NCBI GenBank assembly: GCA_039583875.1
Contig: CM077151.1
Coordinates: forward strand, 119,079,519 to 119,143,518
From: Platanthera guangdongensis
Lineage: Eukaryota > Streptophyta > Magnoliopsida > Asparagales > Orchidaceae
Direction of reading: 5' to 3'
DNA length: 64,000 bases
Part shown: in pieces, positions 35,385 to 45,480 of the stretch
Layout: every line of letters starts with the position of its first letter
Numbering within the stretch: position 1 is the first letter of the stretch
The notes under the pieces: generated by a model
Databases searched by the model: none
The model's input: the letters and a program-made list of their open reading frames with translations, nothing else
Told to the model about the DNA's origin: nothing
Translations under genes and position numbers: made by a program

Positions 35385-35503
35385 TGACTTGGCAATTTTT
35401 CTGGAAATTCCTGAACCGGATTCTGCCGCTGTCAATGATCTGGACCGAGATTTAGGGATTCTTCTTGTGGGTCCCACAATGGTCATATTGAAGTTGTCTA
35501 CAG

Positions 35504-35511
35504 TATAAATA
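35504..35511 (+). promoter_or_regulatory. TATA box of Copia C 5' LTR
   Basis: TATAAATA followed by CAGGG, about 120 bp downstream of the array. The 3' LTR copy is at 43119-43126. Confidence 0.7.
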
Positions 35512-36316
35512 CAGGGTATTTTTGAACAGTACATACGGACACACAGCAAGAAGCCGAGTACGATCTAAACCTAATATCGCGAAACAGTTCCGCCGCCGCC
35601 GTCGTTGCTCGCTAGTTGGTCGCCGCTTTTGATCGAGATTTCTTCCTGATCCTCCGGCGACAGAAGCTTCGCCAAGCTTAGAGTCTCACGCGTCTATCCA
35701 GAGATCCCTTGTCTCTCGATTTGTAGATCGGGAAAATCTTCCCCATCCGAATCGATAAAGACGATTGATCCCAGTGTGACCGTTGGTAGACCTAGCTAGC
35801 TTCGCTACGAAGTTTGGATCTCCAAAGTACAGCAGCCTCACATCGTCGTCGCCGCCGATCCCGTGAACCTTGCCGTCGCCCATCTTGCCGCCGCCGGTTC
35901 CGGGGAGATCCTCTCCAAGAGAGATCTAGGGTTATGGACTCTTTGTGGACTTCAAGAACACGTCGTCAATAAAGAGGGACACAGTAGTCTCCAAACGTAG
36001 TTTGTATCTCTTGTACATTATAGTTTTACTTTTGTTGTAAAGGAACATTTGTTCCGAGTTGTAAGGGTTGGGTGCAACCCGTGTGTGGGAGTGTTGACTC
36101 CTACATGTGGAAGGGTTCCTTCCGATAGTGCAAGGATTGGATTTCAATCCTGTTGGTGAAGAGACCGAGTCGTCCCTTGTTGGGAGATAGGTCGAAGGGG
36201 GAAAGTGGATGTACCCAACTCGGGGAACCACTATAAATAGCTTGTGTTTTCTGTGTGCTATGCTGTTTATTTTTATTGTGCAGGTACTATTATAAATTCC
36301 GCAAAAACGCTGCACG

Positions 36317-36340
36317 TCACCTATTCCCCCCCATAGGTGA
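36317..36340 (+). promoter_or_regulatory. Stem with C-tract loop near the LTR end (Copia C 5' LTR)
   Basis: TCACCTAT and ATAGGTGA are a perfect 8-bp inverted repeat around TCCCCCCC, about 27 bp from the LTR edge. The same stem is at 43932-43959 with a longer C tract. Confidence 0.65.
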
Positions 36341-36369
36341 AGATAGTTGACACTAGGTGGACTTTCAAG

Positions 36370-36382
36370 TGGTATCAGAGGG
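36370..36382 (+). other. Copia C primer-binding site
   Basis: TGGTATCAGAGGG, two bases after the LTR; initiator Met tRNA type. Confidence 0.88.
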
Positions 36383-36457
36383 AGGTTACTCATCAAAAAG
36401 GTTAACACCTTGAGTTGAATCCTGCCACTAGTGTCAAGAAGAAGGAAAACATCTACC

Positions 36458-38740
36458 ATGGACGGTCTCAAGTTCACAGGCAAGATCCCAGTGTGCAACA
36501 TGCTCAACTTTCCTATCTGGAAGGAAAGGATCAGGTTCTACATGGAAGCAGTTGATCCTCGACTCTTCATGATCGTGGAGGAGGGACCTTATGTCCCCAC
36601 TAAGGCATCCACCATTGATCCTACCAAGAAAGTGCCGAAGAAACTTTCTGAAATGGACAAGGACGAGATGGTACTAGTAGGACTTGACAAGAAGGCGCGG
36701 AACATTCTGGTTAGCGCGGTTGATGACTCAATGATGCAGAACTTCTGCAACTGCAGGACAGCACAGGAGATCTGGCAGTGCCTGATCATCCTAATGGAGG
36801 GCACGGATGAAGTGAGGGATGATCGGAGATCCCTCCTGAACCAGAAATATGAGGCCTTCAGACAAGGGCCTAAGGAAGAGATCGGAGTCACCTACGAGAA
36901 CTTCCTCAAGATTGTCAACGCCCTCAAAGGATACGGAAGAGTGTTCACTAATGGTGAACTCAATGATAAATTCCTTAGGTCCCTTACGAAGGAATGGGAC
37001 ACAAAGATCTGCGCCATCCGAGAGTTTGGCAGACTAGCTGAAACAGACCCGCAAATTATGTTTGGGAAGCTGATGTCCTATTAGCTTCAGCTGAACACCA
37101 GGAAAGCAGAAGAAGAAGCAGAGAAGGCTGCGGCCAAAGAAAAGACTGTGGCTCTAAAAGCCAGTCACTCAAGAAAAGGCAAGGGTGCGGTTTCATACCG
37201 TGCCAGGAAAAAGGATGAGGAGGAGGACTCCGAGCCATGCTCCTCCAGCTCAGAGCTGTCGGAGGAGGATTTCTCACTCATCACCCGAGAGTTCAAGAAG
37301 TTCCTCAAGATGAGGAATCAAAGAAAGAGAGACGGCTCCTCCTCCAGGCATCAGAAGAAAAATTATTCTTCTGACAGGTATGCCCCTAAACCGAACAAAC
37401 ATCGCTCCTCTGACATTATTTGCTTTGGATGCAATAAGCCAGGACACGTCGTGGCCGACTGCTATCAAGGCAAGAGAGAAAAAGGGAAAGAAGAGGAGCA
37501 CAAATCTTCAAGAGATAAGAAGAAAGAGCGGAGCTACATTGCCAAAAGGCTAAAGACACTGAGTGAGTCTGATTCCTCAGACTCCAGTGATGATGAGGAA
37601 GCCTACTTCGGGCTGGTGCGTCGCTCCGACTCAGAAGGAGAATGCCCCCCATTTACTGGGAAGGTAAAAGCTCACACCCCTCTCTCCGACTCTGACTTTG
37701 ATCCTGAGTCTCAGGATGATGAACCTGAGGATAGCCCTTCGGCCCGTGAAGCGGAGCTCCTCGAGAAGTATGAGCTTCTGCTCAACACTTTCGAGGAGTG
37801 CCGTAAGAGACTGAAGGCTGAGAAAAAGGAAGTGAAATTCCTTAAGGGTGAGTGTGTATCCCTAAGGGAAGAGGTCACTAGTTTGATTTCTCTCCGACAG
37901 GAGCACCTTGACCTGACTTCAAAGCATTCAGAGTCTCTTAAGCTCCTTGATCTTAAGCAGGAGGAAGTCGATAAGTTGGAAGAACAACTTGTGGCAGAAA
38001 GGAAGATCGTCAAGAGCTTCCCTATGTCAAAAACAGTTCTTCCAGTTGTTGATATCTTCTCTGCTCAGGCCAAAGGAGCTGGCTTGGGGCATGTAGGGGT
38101 ATCTGGTTCCTCATCCAGGAGAAACAGGAACCAGAGGAAGAATAAGGCCGCCAAGAAGGCCTCTGCTGATGAAAATGGAAAGGCTCCGCTCAGTCCTGTT
38201 GCGTTCAGAAAGCCTAGCTTTCCTTGCAACCAACATGACTTTGAATCAACCTTTGGTCATCATTTCCGGCCCTCGGTTGCAATGCCAAAGAGCCGATATG
38301 ATGGTTGGACCTTTCCCCGGAACTTCGGTGAGAGTTCCCTCAAGGCACCTTATGAGGAAATCCACATGGGAAATTATGGTCAATTCTCTAGCGGCCATAA
38401 TGGAAAGCAGGCACCAAAAGCCAAGCCTGTTATACAGAAGGTGACGAAGTCATGTGACTGTTGTCACCATGAGGCCTCCACCTCCAGATCCAAGGCCCCA
38501 GCTGTACCCACCATTCCCAGGGTAAGGCAGGAGCCTAGGAAGAGGTACAACAGATTCGACTGTTGGTGCTGTGGCAATGTCGGTCACTTTGCCGTGGATT
38601 GTTGGTTTAATCCAAGGTATTACGAGACTCCCTATATTAGCAATGCGAGGCCGACCACTCGTAGGGTTAACCAACCGAGGGGGAGTATGCTAACCAGGAA
38701 TCTAGGACCCAAGTTCGATTGGGTTCCTAAGGAAAATTAA
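36458..38740 (+). pseudogene. gag: Copia C gag
   Basis: ATG at 36458 (MDGLKFTGKIPV), favoured over the upstream GTG because it follows the leader and matches the family start. The UBN2-type capsid domain reads NFPIWKERIRFYMEAVDPRLF, ARNILVSAVDDSMMQNFCN and LLNQKYEAFRQGPKEEI. A single TAG at 37082-37084 breaks an otherwise open frame (LMSY*LQLN; Copia A has Glu there). Downstream are an acidic/serine hinge, the first knuckle CFGCNKPGHVVADC (about 37420-37462), a coiled-coil-like stretch (37740-38010) and the second knuckle CWCCGNVGHFAVDC (about 38560-38602). The frame ends at TAA 38738-38740. It is nearly intact: one stop in about 760 codons. Confidence 0.87.
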
Positions 38741-38747
38741 TTTTGTT

Positions 38748-41700
38748 TTGCAGGAATGTCCAAAGGCCACTAAAACGCCGATCTGGTATTTGGACAGTGG
38801 ATGCTCCCGGCATATGACTGGGACAAGAAGCCTGCTGCGTGATTACACTCCAGTCGAGAATGGACCCAAAGTCATCTTTGGAGGGTCAGATCATGGAGTC
38901 ACCAGAGGTTACGGTATGATTTCCAACGGTATAATCTCTATCACTGACGTGGCTTATGTTGAAGGGTTAAATCATAACCTGATCAGTGTAAGTCAGTTGT
39001 GTGACAAAGGTTATGACGTTAAGTTCTGCAAGGATAAATGTCTGATAATTTCACATACCTCTTCTGAGACGGTATTATCAGGCATTAGGAGCAGAAATAT
39101 CTTCTGCTTAGATTTTCTCAGTGTAAATTCATCTACCCCCGTATGCCTTGTGGCAACAGGCAGTGCATCTCTTTGTGATCAATGGCACAAGAGATTGGCA
39201 CATATTAATTTCAAGACAATTAGTATGCTGTTTTCAAAGAACTTAGTAAGGGATGCGCCCATTATCAAGTGCATCAAAGATAGCCCCTGTCCTGCATGCC
39301 AGATGGGCAAACAGACTCGGGCTACCTTTAAGGGCATTGCAGACAAAGACTCTTCCCGGTGTCTTTATCTTCTACATATGGACTTGTTTGGTCCAATGCA
39401 AGTTCATAGCCTGGGAGGCAAGTCCTATATGCTAGTGATAGTTGATGATCATTCTCGATTTACATGGGTGTTCTTCTTAAAATGAAAGTCAGATACGTTT
39501 GACATCTTCACTAGCTTTGTCAAGCAGGTTCAGAACGAATTTAACTGCTCAGTGGTCAAAATCAGAAGTGACCATGGAACAGAATTCGAATCTGGTGCTA
39601 TGATAGAGTTTTGTGAAGAACAAGGTATCTTTCATGAGTTTTCCTCCCCGCGCACTCCTCAGCAAAATGGAGTTGCGGAGAGGAGAAATAGAACTCTCAT
39701 TGAAGCCTGCACGACAATGTTGAAAGACGCTTCTCTCCCAGAATACTTCTGGGCAGAGGCCGTCAAAACAGCTTGTCATGTACAAAACCGAGCACTGATC
39801 AACAAGCATCATCGTAAGACGCCTTACGAGCTATTGAAAGGCAGGAAACCAACCATGTCCTACTTGAGGATCTTTGGTTGTAGATGCTATGTACTGAATA
39901 ATGGGAAGTACCCGCGTACTAAATTTGGTGAAAAAAATGCTTCGAAGGCATATTCATGGGCTATAGTTCCCACAGTCGGGCATATAGGGTCTTCAATAAG
40001 AAAACCCTAGTGGTAGAAGAATCAATAAATGTTGTATTTGATGAAGGAAGTTTGCTTAACAATAATTCTTCCAGTGGTATTCTTGAAGATGTAGGTGCAC
40101 GACTTGAACAGCTGAGTCTGGATGAGACCGCTAAAGATGACACTCCTAAGTACGTCAAAGTTTCCACCTCCACGTCATCTGGAAATGTTGAAGATCAAAA
40201 TGGAACAAATCCCTTAGAAGAAGGAGAAGCCCAAGAAGTAGTCGAAGCTCCAGACGCCAGACTTCTAGAGCTCCGGCACGTGCGGGATCATCCTAGAGAT
40301 CAGATCATCGGAGATCCTCGTGTCAGTGTCAGAACTCGAAGAGGTACTATTAACAAAGTATTGCATCTTAGCTTCCTGTCACAGGTTGACCCAAAGAAGT
40401 TCGACGAGGCGAACAAAGATGCAGCATGGATTCTGGCCATGCAAGATGAACTACATCAATTCGAACGTTGCAACATTTGGACGCTAGTTCCCAGACCATA
40501 CAAGCAGAATGTGATTGGCACCAAGTGGATCTTCAGAAACAAACTGGATGAACATGGTGTCATCATAAAGAACAATGCCAGGCTGGTGGCTCAAGGTTAC
40601 AGATAGGAGGAGGGGATTGACTTCAACCAGACCTTCGCACCAGTAGCAAGGCTCGAGGCAATCAGATTGTTCCTGGCGTATGCTTCGCACAAAGGATTCA
40701 CAGTCTATCAAATGGATGTGAAATCAGCATTCTTGAACGGAGACCTGAAAGAGGAAATATACGTCGCTCAACCCCCAGGTTTTGCCGATCCTACTTATCC
40801 CAATCATGTTTAGTTTCTTAATAAAAGTTTATATGGGTTAAAACAAGCTCCACGAGCTTGGTATGAGACTTTATCTAGTTTTCTTCTTGAGAACAAGTTC
40901 TCTAGAGGTAAAATAGATAAAACATTGTTTCTCAGGGAAGTCAAAGGCAAGATTTTGCTGGTGCAAATCTATGTCGATGACATAATATTCGGCTCAACGG
41001 ACAACAATCTTTGCAAAAAGTTTTCTAAACTTATGCAAGGAAAGTTTGAAATGAGCAGTATGAGAGAGCTCAAGTATTTCTTAGGACTTCAAGTGAAATA
41101 GTCTGAGGATGGAATCTTCATCTCTCAGACGAAGTTCACAAATGAACTCCTTAAGAAATTCGGTATGGAGAGTGCAACCTCTATGAGGACTCTAATGGGA
41201 TCCACTATGTCTCTGGATAAGGATGAGAAAGGTAAACCTTTCGATGAAACCAAATACAGAAGCATCATTGGATCCCTGCTCTACCTTACTGCCAGTAGAC
41301 CGGATATCATGTTCTCCACATGTGTCTGTGTCAGATATCAGGTGAACACTAAGGAATCTCACTATGTCGCTGCAAAGCGAATTCTAAGATACCTTAAAGG
41401 TACTCCCAATCTTGGCTTGTGGTACCCGAGAAACAATGATGTCGAGCTAATAGGTTTTTCAGATGCTGATTTTGCAGGGAGTAGGGATGACAGGAAAAGC
41501 ACCTCCGGGACGTGTCAATTCCTCGGACGAAGGCTTGTTTCATGGAATAGCAAGAAATAGAATTGTGTTGCAACCTCCACAGCAGAGTCTGAGTACATCT
41601 CGGCAGGCAGCTGTTGCGCGCAACTCCTATGGATCAGAAACCAGTTAGCCGACTACGACCTTCAGTTCAAGGAAGTTCCAATGTACTGCGACTCCTCCAG

Positions 41701-41917
41701 TGCAATTGCAATTGCCAACAACCCGGTATCGCACAGCAGAACGAAGAATATTGAAGTGCGATACCACTTCATTCGGGAGCACGTGGAGAACAAGGACATT
41801 TCTCTCTGTTATGTCCCCACGGACAAGCAGATTGCAGATATATTCACAAAGCCCTTAGACGAAGCCAAGTTCAGTCTCTTCAAAACTGAATTGGGAATGC
41901 TAAATTATGAGGAATGA
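38748..41917 (+). pseudogene. pol: Copia C pol: protease, integrase, reverse transcriptase, RNase H
   Basis: It begins in a different frame from gag, 8 bases after the gag stop, over TTTTGCAG. Protease: [13 protein letters not shown]. Integrase: zinc finger ending CPACQMGKQTR, Asp in [10 protein letters not shown], Asp in RSDHGTEF and Glu in QQNGVAER. A TGA at 39483-39485 sits where CGA (Arg) is likely. The frame shifts near 39950. [16 protein letters not shown] and an intact [11 protein letters not shown] (about 40966-40998). RNase H: FSDADFAGSRDDRKSTSGT, STAESEYISAGSCCAQLLW, CDSSSAIAI and TDKQIADIFTKPL. Stops, all TAG, are at 40604, 40811, 41098 and 41558; three of them replace an expected CAG. 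It is recently dead. Confidence 0.9.
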
Positions 41918-42277
41918 AGACTACCGAAGCTCCAGGATCATGCATCTAGAGGGAGCCTCTGCAGGTACTCAAGCTGAGCACAGGCGCAAGAACTGAGGGG
42001 GAGCAAGGTACTCAAGTATGAGCACAGGAGCAAGAACTGAGGGGGAGCAAGGGGTCAAATGCTACAGACCCCGATTTGCAGAAGCCGAAAAGGGGGAGAT
42101 TACCCTCTCGGCACCCTCTCGGCTAAGGCTAAGGTGGCTCCAAGCTTGCTCTCAAGAAATGCTTGCTCTCAAGAAATTGGTATTGGTAATGAATAACTCA
42201 CTCAACTCAATTTCAAGTTTATGATTTTCATTCCTATACGCTTTATTCACCTTAGCTTGTAGGGTTTAGGCTTCTTC
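41918..42277 (+). other. Copia C 3' untranslated region with repeated polypurine-like sites
   Basis: No gene. A unit of about 44 bp, ending GCAAGAACTGAGGGGGAGCA, is repeated near 41966 and 42009, and AAAAGGGGGAGAT occurs near 42089, so three purine tracts precede the terminal one. Confidence 0.6.
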
Positions 42278-42291
42278 AAATAGGGGGAGAT
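42278..42291 (+). other. Copia C polypurine tract
   Basis: AAATAGGGGGAGAT directly before the 3' LTR; identical to those of Copia A and B. Confidence 0.88.
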
Positions 42292-43986
42292 TGTTGGGTA
42301 TTGTATCCACAACGTACCTGATTTGAAGAAGCCCCTGTACAAGCTAAGGTAAGTAGGCAATGTTTTTGACAAATTATCTCAAGTTGTGCTTGTAGTTATT
42401 CCACGCTAAGTGCACACCAATGTTAGGGTGCAGTTGGTCAATATACACGGGTCTGCACAACGTAATCCCTCGTTGAGCAGATCAGTGTGTTGGCCTACGT
42501 GTACTCTCTCTATTGGACTGCACTTACTTTCAAGTACAGGGCTGTGATCTTGCAAGAGCAGACAAGGAGCAAGGATGGGTCAAGGAGCACATCATGGGTG
42601 GAAAGACGAAAATTCGTCTAAGTGTAAATCGGCGAGAATCGCCAAGTGATTCTCGCCGATTCGGCGAGAATCACTAGTGATTCTCGCCGAATCGCCGAGA
42701 ATCAGTGGCTTATTCCCGCCGACTCGATCCAACTACACTTCGAAGCAAGCAAATCTGATTCTAAGTAAGAATCGACGAGAATCACCAAGTGATTCTCGCC
42801 GATTCGGCGAGAATCACTAGTGATTCTCGCCGAATCGTCGAGAATCACTGGCTGATTCTCGCCGTCTCGACCCGGCTAAATCAGTGCGTGCAACCAAGTC
42901 AAATTCGACGAGAATCATCTTTGATTCTCGCCGAATCGTCGAGAATCACCTTTGATTCTCGACGACTCGACGAGATTCACTTTCGATTCTCGCCGATTTT
43001 GACTTGGCAATTTTTCTAGAAATTCCTGAACCGAATTCTGCCGCTGTCAATGTTCTGGACCAGGATTTAGGGATTCTTCTTGTGGGTCCCACAACGGTCA
43101 TATTGAAGTTGTATACAGTATAAATACAGGGTATTTTTGAACAGTACATACGGACACACAGCAAGAAGCCGAGTACGATCTAAACCTAATATCGCGAAAC
43201 AGTTCCGCCGCCGCCGTCGCTGCTCGCTAGTTGGTCGCTGCTTTTGATCGAGATTTCTTCCTGATCTTCCGGCGACAGAAGCTTAGCCAAGCTTAGAGTC
43301 TCACGCGTCTATCCAGAGATCCCTTGTCTCTCGATTTGTAGATCGGGAAAGTCTTCCCCATCCGAATCGATCGAGACGATTGATCCCAGTGTGACCGTTG
43401 GTAGACCTAGCTAGCTTCGCTACGAAGTTTGGATCTCCAAAGTACAGCAGCTGCACATCATCGTCGCCGCCGATCCCGTGAACCTTGTCGTCGCCCATCT
43501 TGCCGCCGCCGGTTCTGGGGAGATCCTCTCTAAGAGAGATCTAGGGTTGTGGACTCTTTGTGGACTTCAAGAACACGTCGTCAACAAAGAGGGACACCGT
43601 AGTCTCCAAACGTAGTTTGTATCTCTTGTACATTCTAGTTTTACTTTTGTTGTAAAGGAACGTTTGTTCCGAGTTGTAAGGGTTGGGTGCAACCCGTGTG
43701 TGGGAGTGTTGACTCCTACGTGTGGAAGGGTTCCTTCCGATAGTGCAAGGATTGGATTTCAATCCTGTTGGTGAAGAGACCGAGTCGTCCCTTGTTGGGA
43801 GATAGGTCGAAGGGGGAAAGTGGATGTACCCAACTCGGGGAACCACTATAAATAGCTTGTGTTTTCTGTGTGCTGTGCTGTTTATTTTTATTGTGCAGGT
43901 ACTATTATAAATTCCGCAAAAATGTTGCACGTCACCTATTCCCCCCCCCCCATAGGTGAAGATAGTTGACACTAGGTGGACTTTCA
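42292..43986 (+). repeat. Copia C 3' LTR
   Basis: 1695 bp. It is longer than the 5' LTR by about one 30-bp array unit (near 42780-42830) and a few extra C bases in the stem loop. Array 42628-42998, TATA box 43119-43126. Confidence 0.9.
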
Positions 43987-45169
43987 ATTCTTGTGTGCTC
44001 TCTTCAATCTATCGGCCTCTCGGCTAGCCAAGAATGAAAGCAAAGATGGAGAATATATATCGATGATATATCTCCAACCCATGATAAATCAAGAGTAATT
44101 CAAGGCCTAAAACCTAAAAAGAAAAGGTGAACTCAAAGCATCATAACTTAATCACTCGAACCTCAGATCATCAAGATCGAGTACAAGGAGGATTAGTTAC
44201 TCATGGTGAAGTGAAGGATGGGGGAGGAGTAGTGAAGCATAAAGAGCACAAAGTAGAAAGGGAAGAGAAAACAACACTTCTTATATTAATCTAAAAGAGA
44301 GCTTACAACTTGAAAATAAGAGATTACAAGTGCAATGAAAATTGAAATACTATTCTAGCCCTACCATTAGCAACTAAAGAAATTACAAAGTCTACTACAA
44401 AATCTAAAACTAAACTAGAATTAGGAAAAACTAAAATGAGAAAGAGAGAGAGGGAGAGAGAAAAAGCATGAAAAACTTTAGAAGACAAAAGGGCAGCACC
44501 TCCCCCACTCAGCAAAAACTATATGGACTCACGGGGGGGTGGGGGGTGGGGGGGGTCTAAATTTATAGAAATCCAAGAGGAGATGACACGACCAGTGATA
44601 CGGCTGAGTTGGTGGCCGTGTCCCGTATTGGTTAACTTAGGGCTCTGATTCTACCGGGAAAGATCATTGCAACGTCGAATCGGCGGACACGCTCATGCTG
44701 ACACGGCTGACGACATGACCGTGTTGGTAGCCGTGTCCTCTTTGGTTGATGGGCTTTGACGGGGGTGCATTAATGGCGGGCTGCATGCATTGCTGAGGTG
44801 GTGATATGCCTGACGACTCGGCTGTGTTGGTGGCCGTTTCCCTCTTTGGAAAGTCATCGACTTCTGGTGACGCGGCTCATGTTGACAAGGCCATCTTGAC
44901 ACGGCCAGCGACACGGCCGTGTTGGAGGCCATGTCCTCTGCGGGATGAACATGGACTTTTCTCTAGTGGTTGATTCTTTGGGAACAGGTGACATGCCCAT
45001 GACACGGCCGTGTTGGTGGCCGTATCAAGTCATTTTGGCTGAAAATTGAGAAAACCTGCAAAAGTGCACAAAAACATTTATGGCATAAATAAATACAAGA
45101 AGAAGGGACATATAAGCTAATTAAGACCTAAACAAAACTCTAATAGCTTAAATAGAAAACAAACTATCA
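43987..45169 (-). repeat. Gypsy II 5' LTR, segment 2
   Basis: It resumes after the ATTCT target repeat and matches 25285-26397. It contains the ACACGGCCGTGT array (about 44585-45028) and a TATA box at 44561-44567, and ends AACTATCA. Confidence 0.85.
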
Positions 45170-45331
45170 CTAGTGCACTAAGCGGAGCTCCTGCTTACTC
45201 TTTGCCGGCAAGTCCACCGGACTTATCTTTGCGAAGTGCAAAACCACACTTACCGAGTCAGCGTATTGACGTCGGTGCATCAACCCTCTATTACTGAAGA
45301 CCCACCACCTTATGCTTTATGCACATGCAAA

Positions 45332-45339
45332 CTTATATA
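45332..45339 (-). promoter_or_regulatory. Candidate TATA box of Gypsy I LTR
   Basis: The minus strand reads CTGATATATAAGT, immediately downstream of the 45-bp repeats. The other LTR's copy is off the window, so conservation cannot be tested. Confidence 0.45.
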
Positions 45340-45345
45340 TCAGCT

Positions 45346-45480
45346 ACCGAGCCAAAGCTCCCTGGACCATCCCGTGCGTCACAGTCAACAACCGAGCCTA
45401 ATCTCCCCGGACTATCTCGTCCGTCACAATCAATAACCGAGCCAAAGCTCGTCGGGCCAACCTGCCCATCAACAAAACCA
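45346..45480 (-). repeat. Three tandem 45-bp units (Gypsy I LTR)
   Basis: Starts at 45346, 45391 and 45436; each begins ACCGAGCC and holds a GAGC...GCTC dyad in two of three copies, followed by GTC/CGTC phrases. Confidence 0.7.

Larger units (their letters stand above)
34708..36367 (+). repeat. Copia C 5' LTR
   Basis: 1660 bp. It carries the GATTCTCG palindrome array (35044-35384), a TATA box (35504-35511), GC-rich GCCGCCGCC stretches near 35580-35620 and 35850-35895, and the C-tract stem (36317-36340). Antisense frames over 35332-36507 are not conserved and are not genes. Confidence 0.9.
34708..43986 (+). mobile_element. Copia C: SIRE-type Ty1/copia element
   Basis: Plus-strand order: LTR 34708-36367, primer-binding site, gag, pol, polypurine tract, LTR 42292-43986. 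Perfect ATTCT repeats flank it (34703-34707, 43987-43991). The LTRs start TGTTGGGTA and end CTTTCA. It has no ORF3, unlike Copia A and B. The LTRs differ little, so the insertion is fairly recent, yet the genes already carry many stops. Confidence 0.92.
24713..45169 (-). mobile_element. Gypsy II: Athila-type Ty3/gypsy element carrying Copia C
   Basis: It starts TGATAACCC and ends AACTATCA, flanked by CTGGT (24708-24712) and CTAGT (45170-45174), a one-mismatch target repeat. Minus-strand order: 5' LTR (45169-43987 plus 34707-34132), tRNA-Asp-type primer-binding site, gag, protease, RT, RNase H, integrase, long AT-rich spacer, polypurine tract, 3' LTR (26397-24713). Copia C lies in the 5' LTR. 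Confidence 0.88.

Noticed and set aside
35932..36507. 191-codon antisense frame at the Copia C LTR
   Set aside because: It spans the LTR, primer site and gag start in antisense. The related frame at 43541-43987 diverges by frame breaks, so it is a by-product.
44324..44515. Hydrophobic 63-codon frame as a small membrane protein
   Set aside because: It lies in the Gypsy II LTR over a simple (GA)n repeat and is not maintained in the other LTR.
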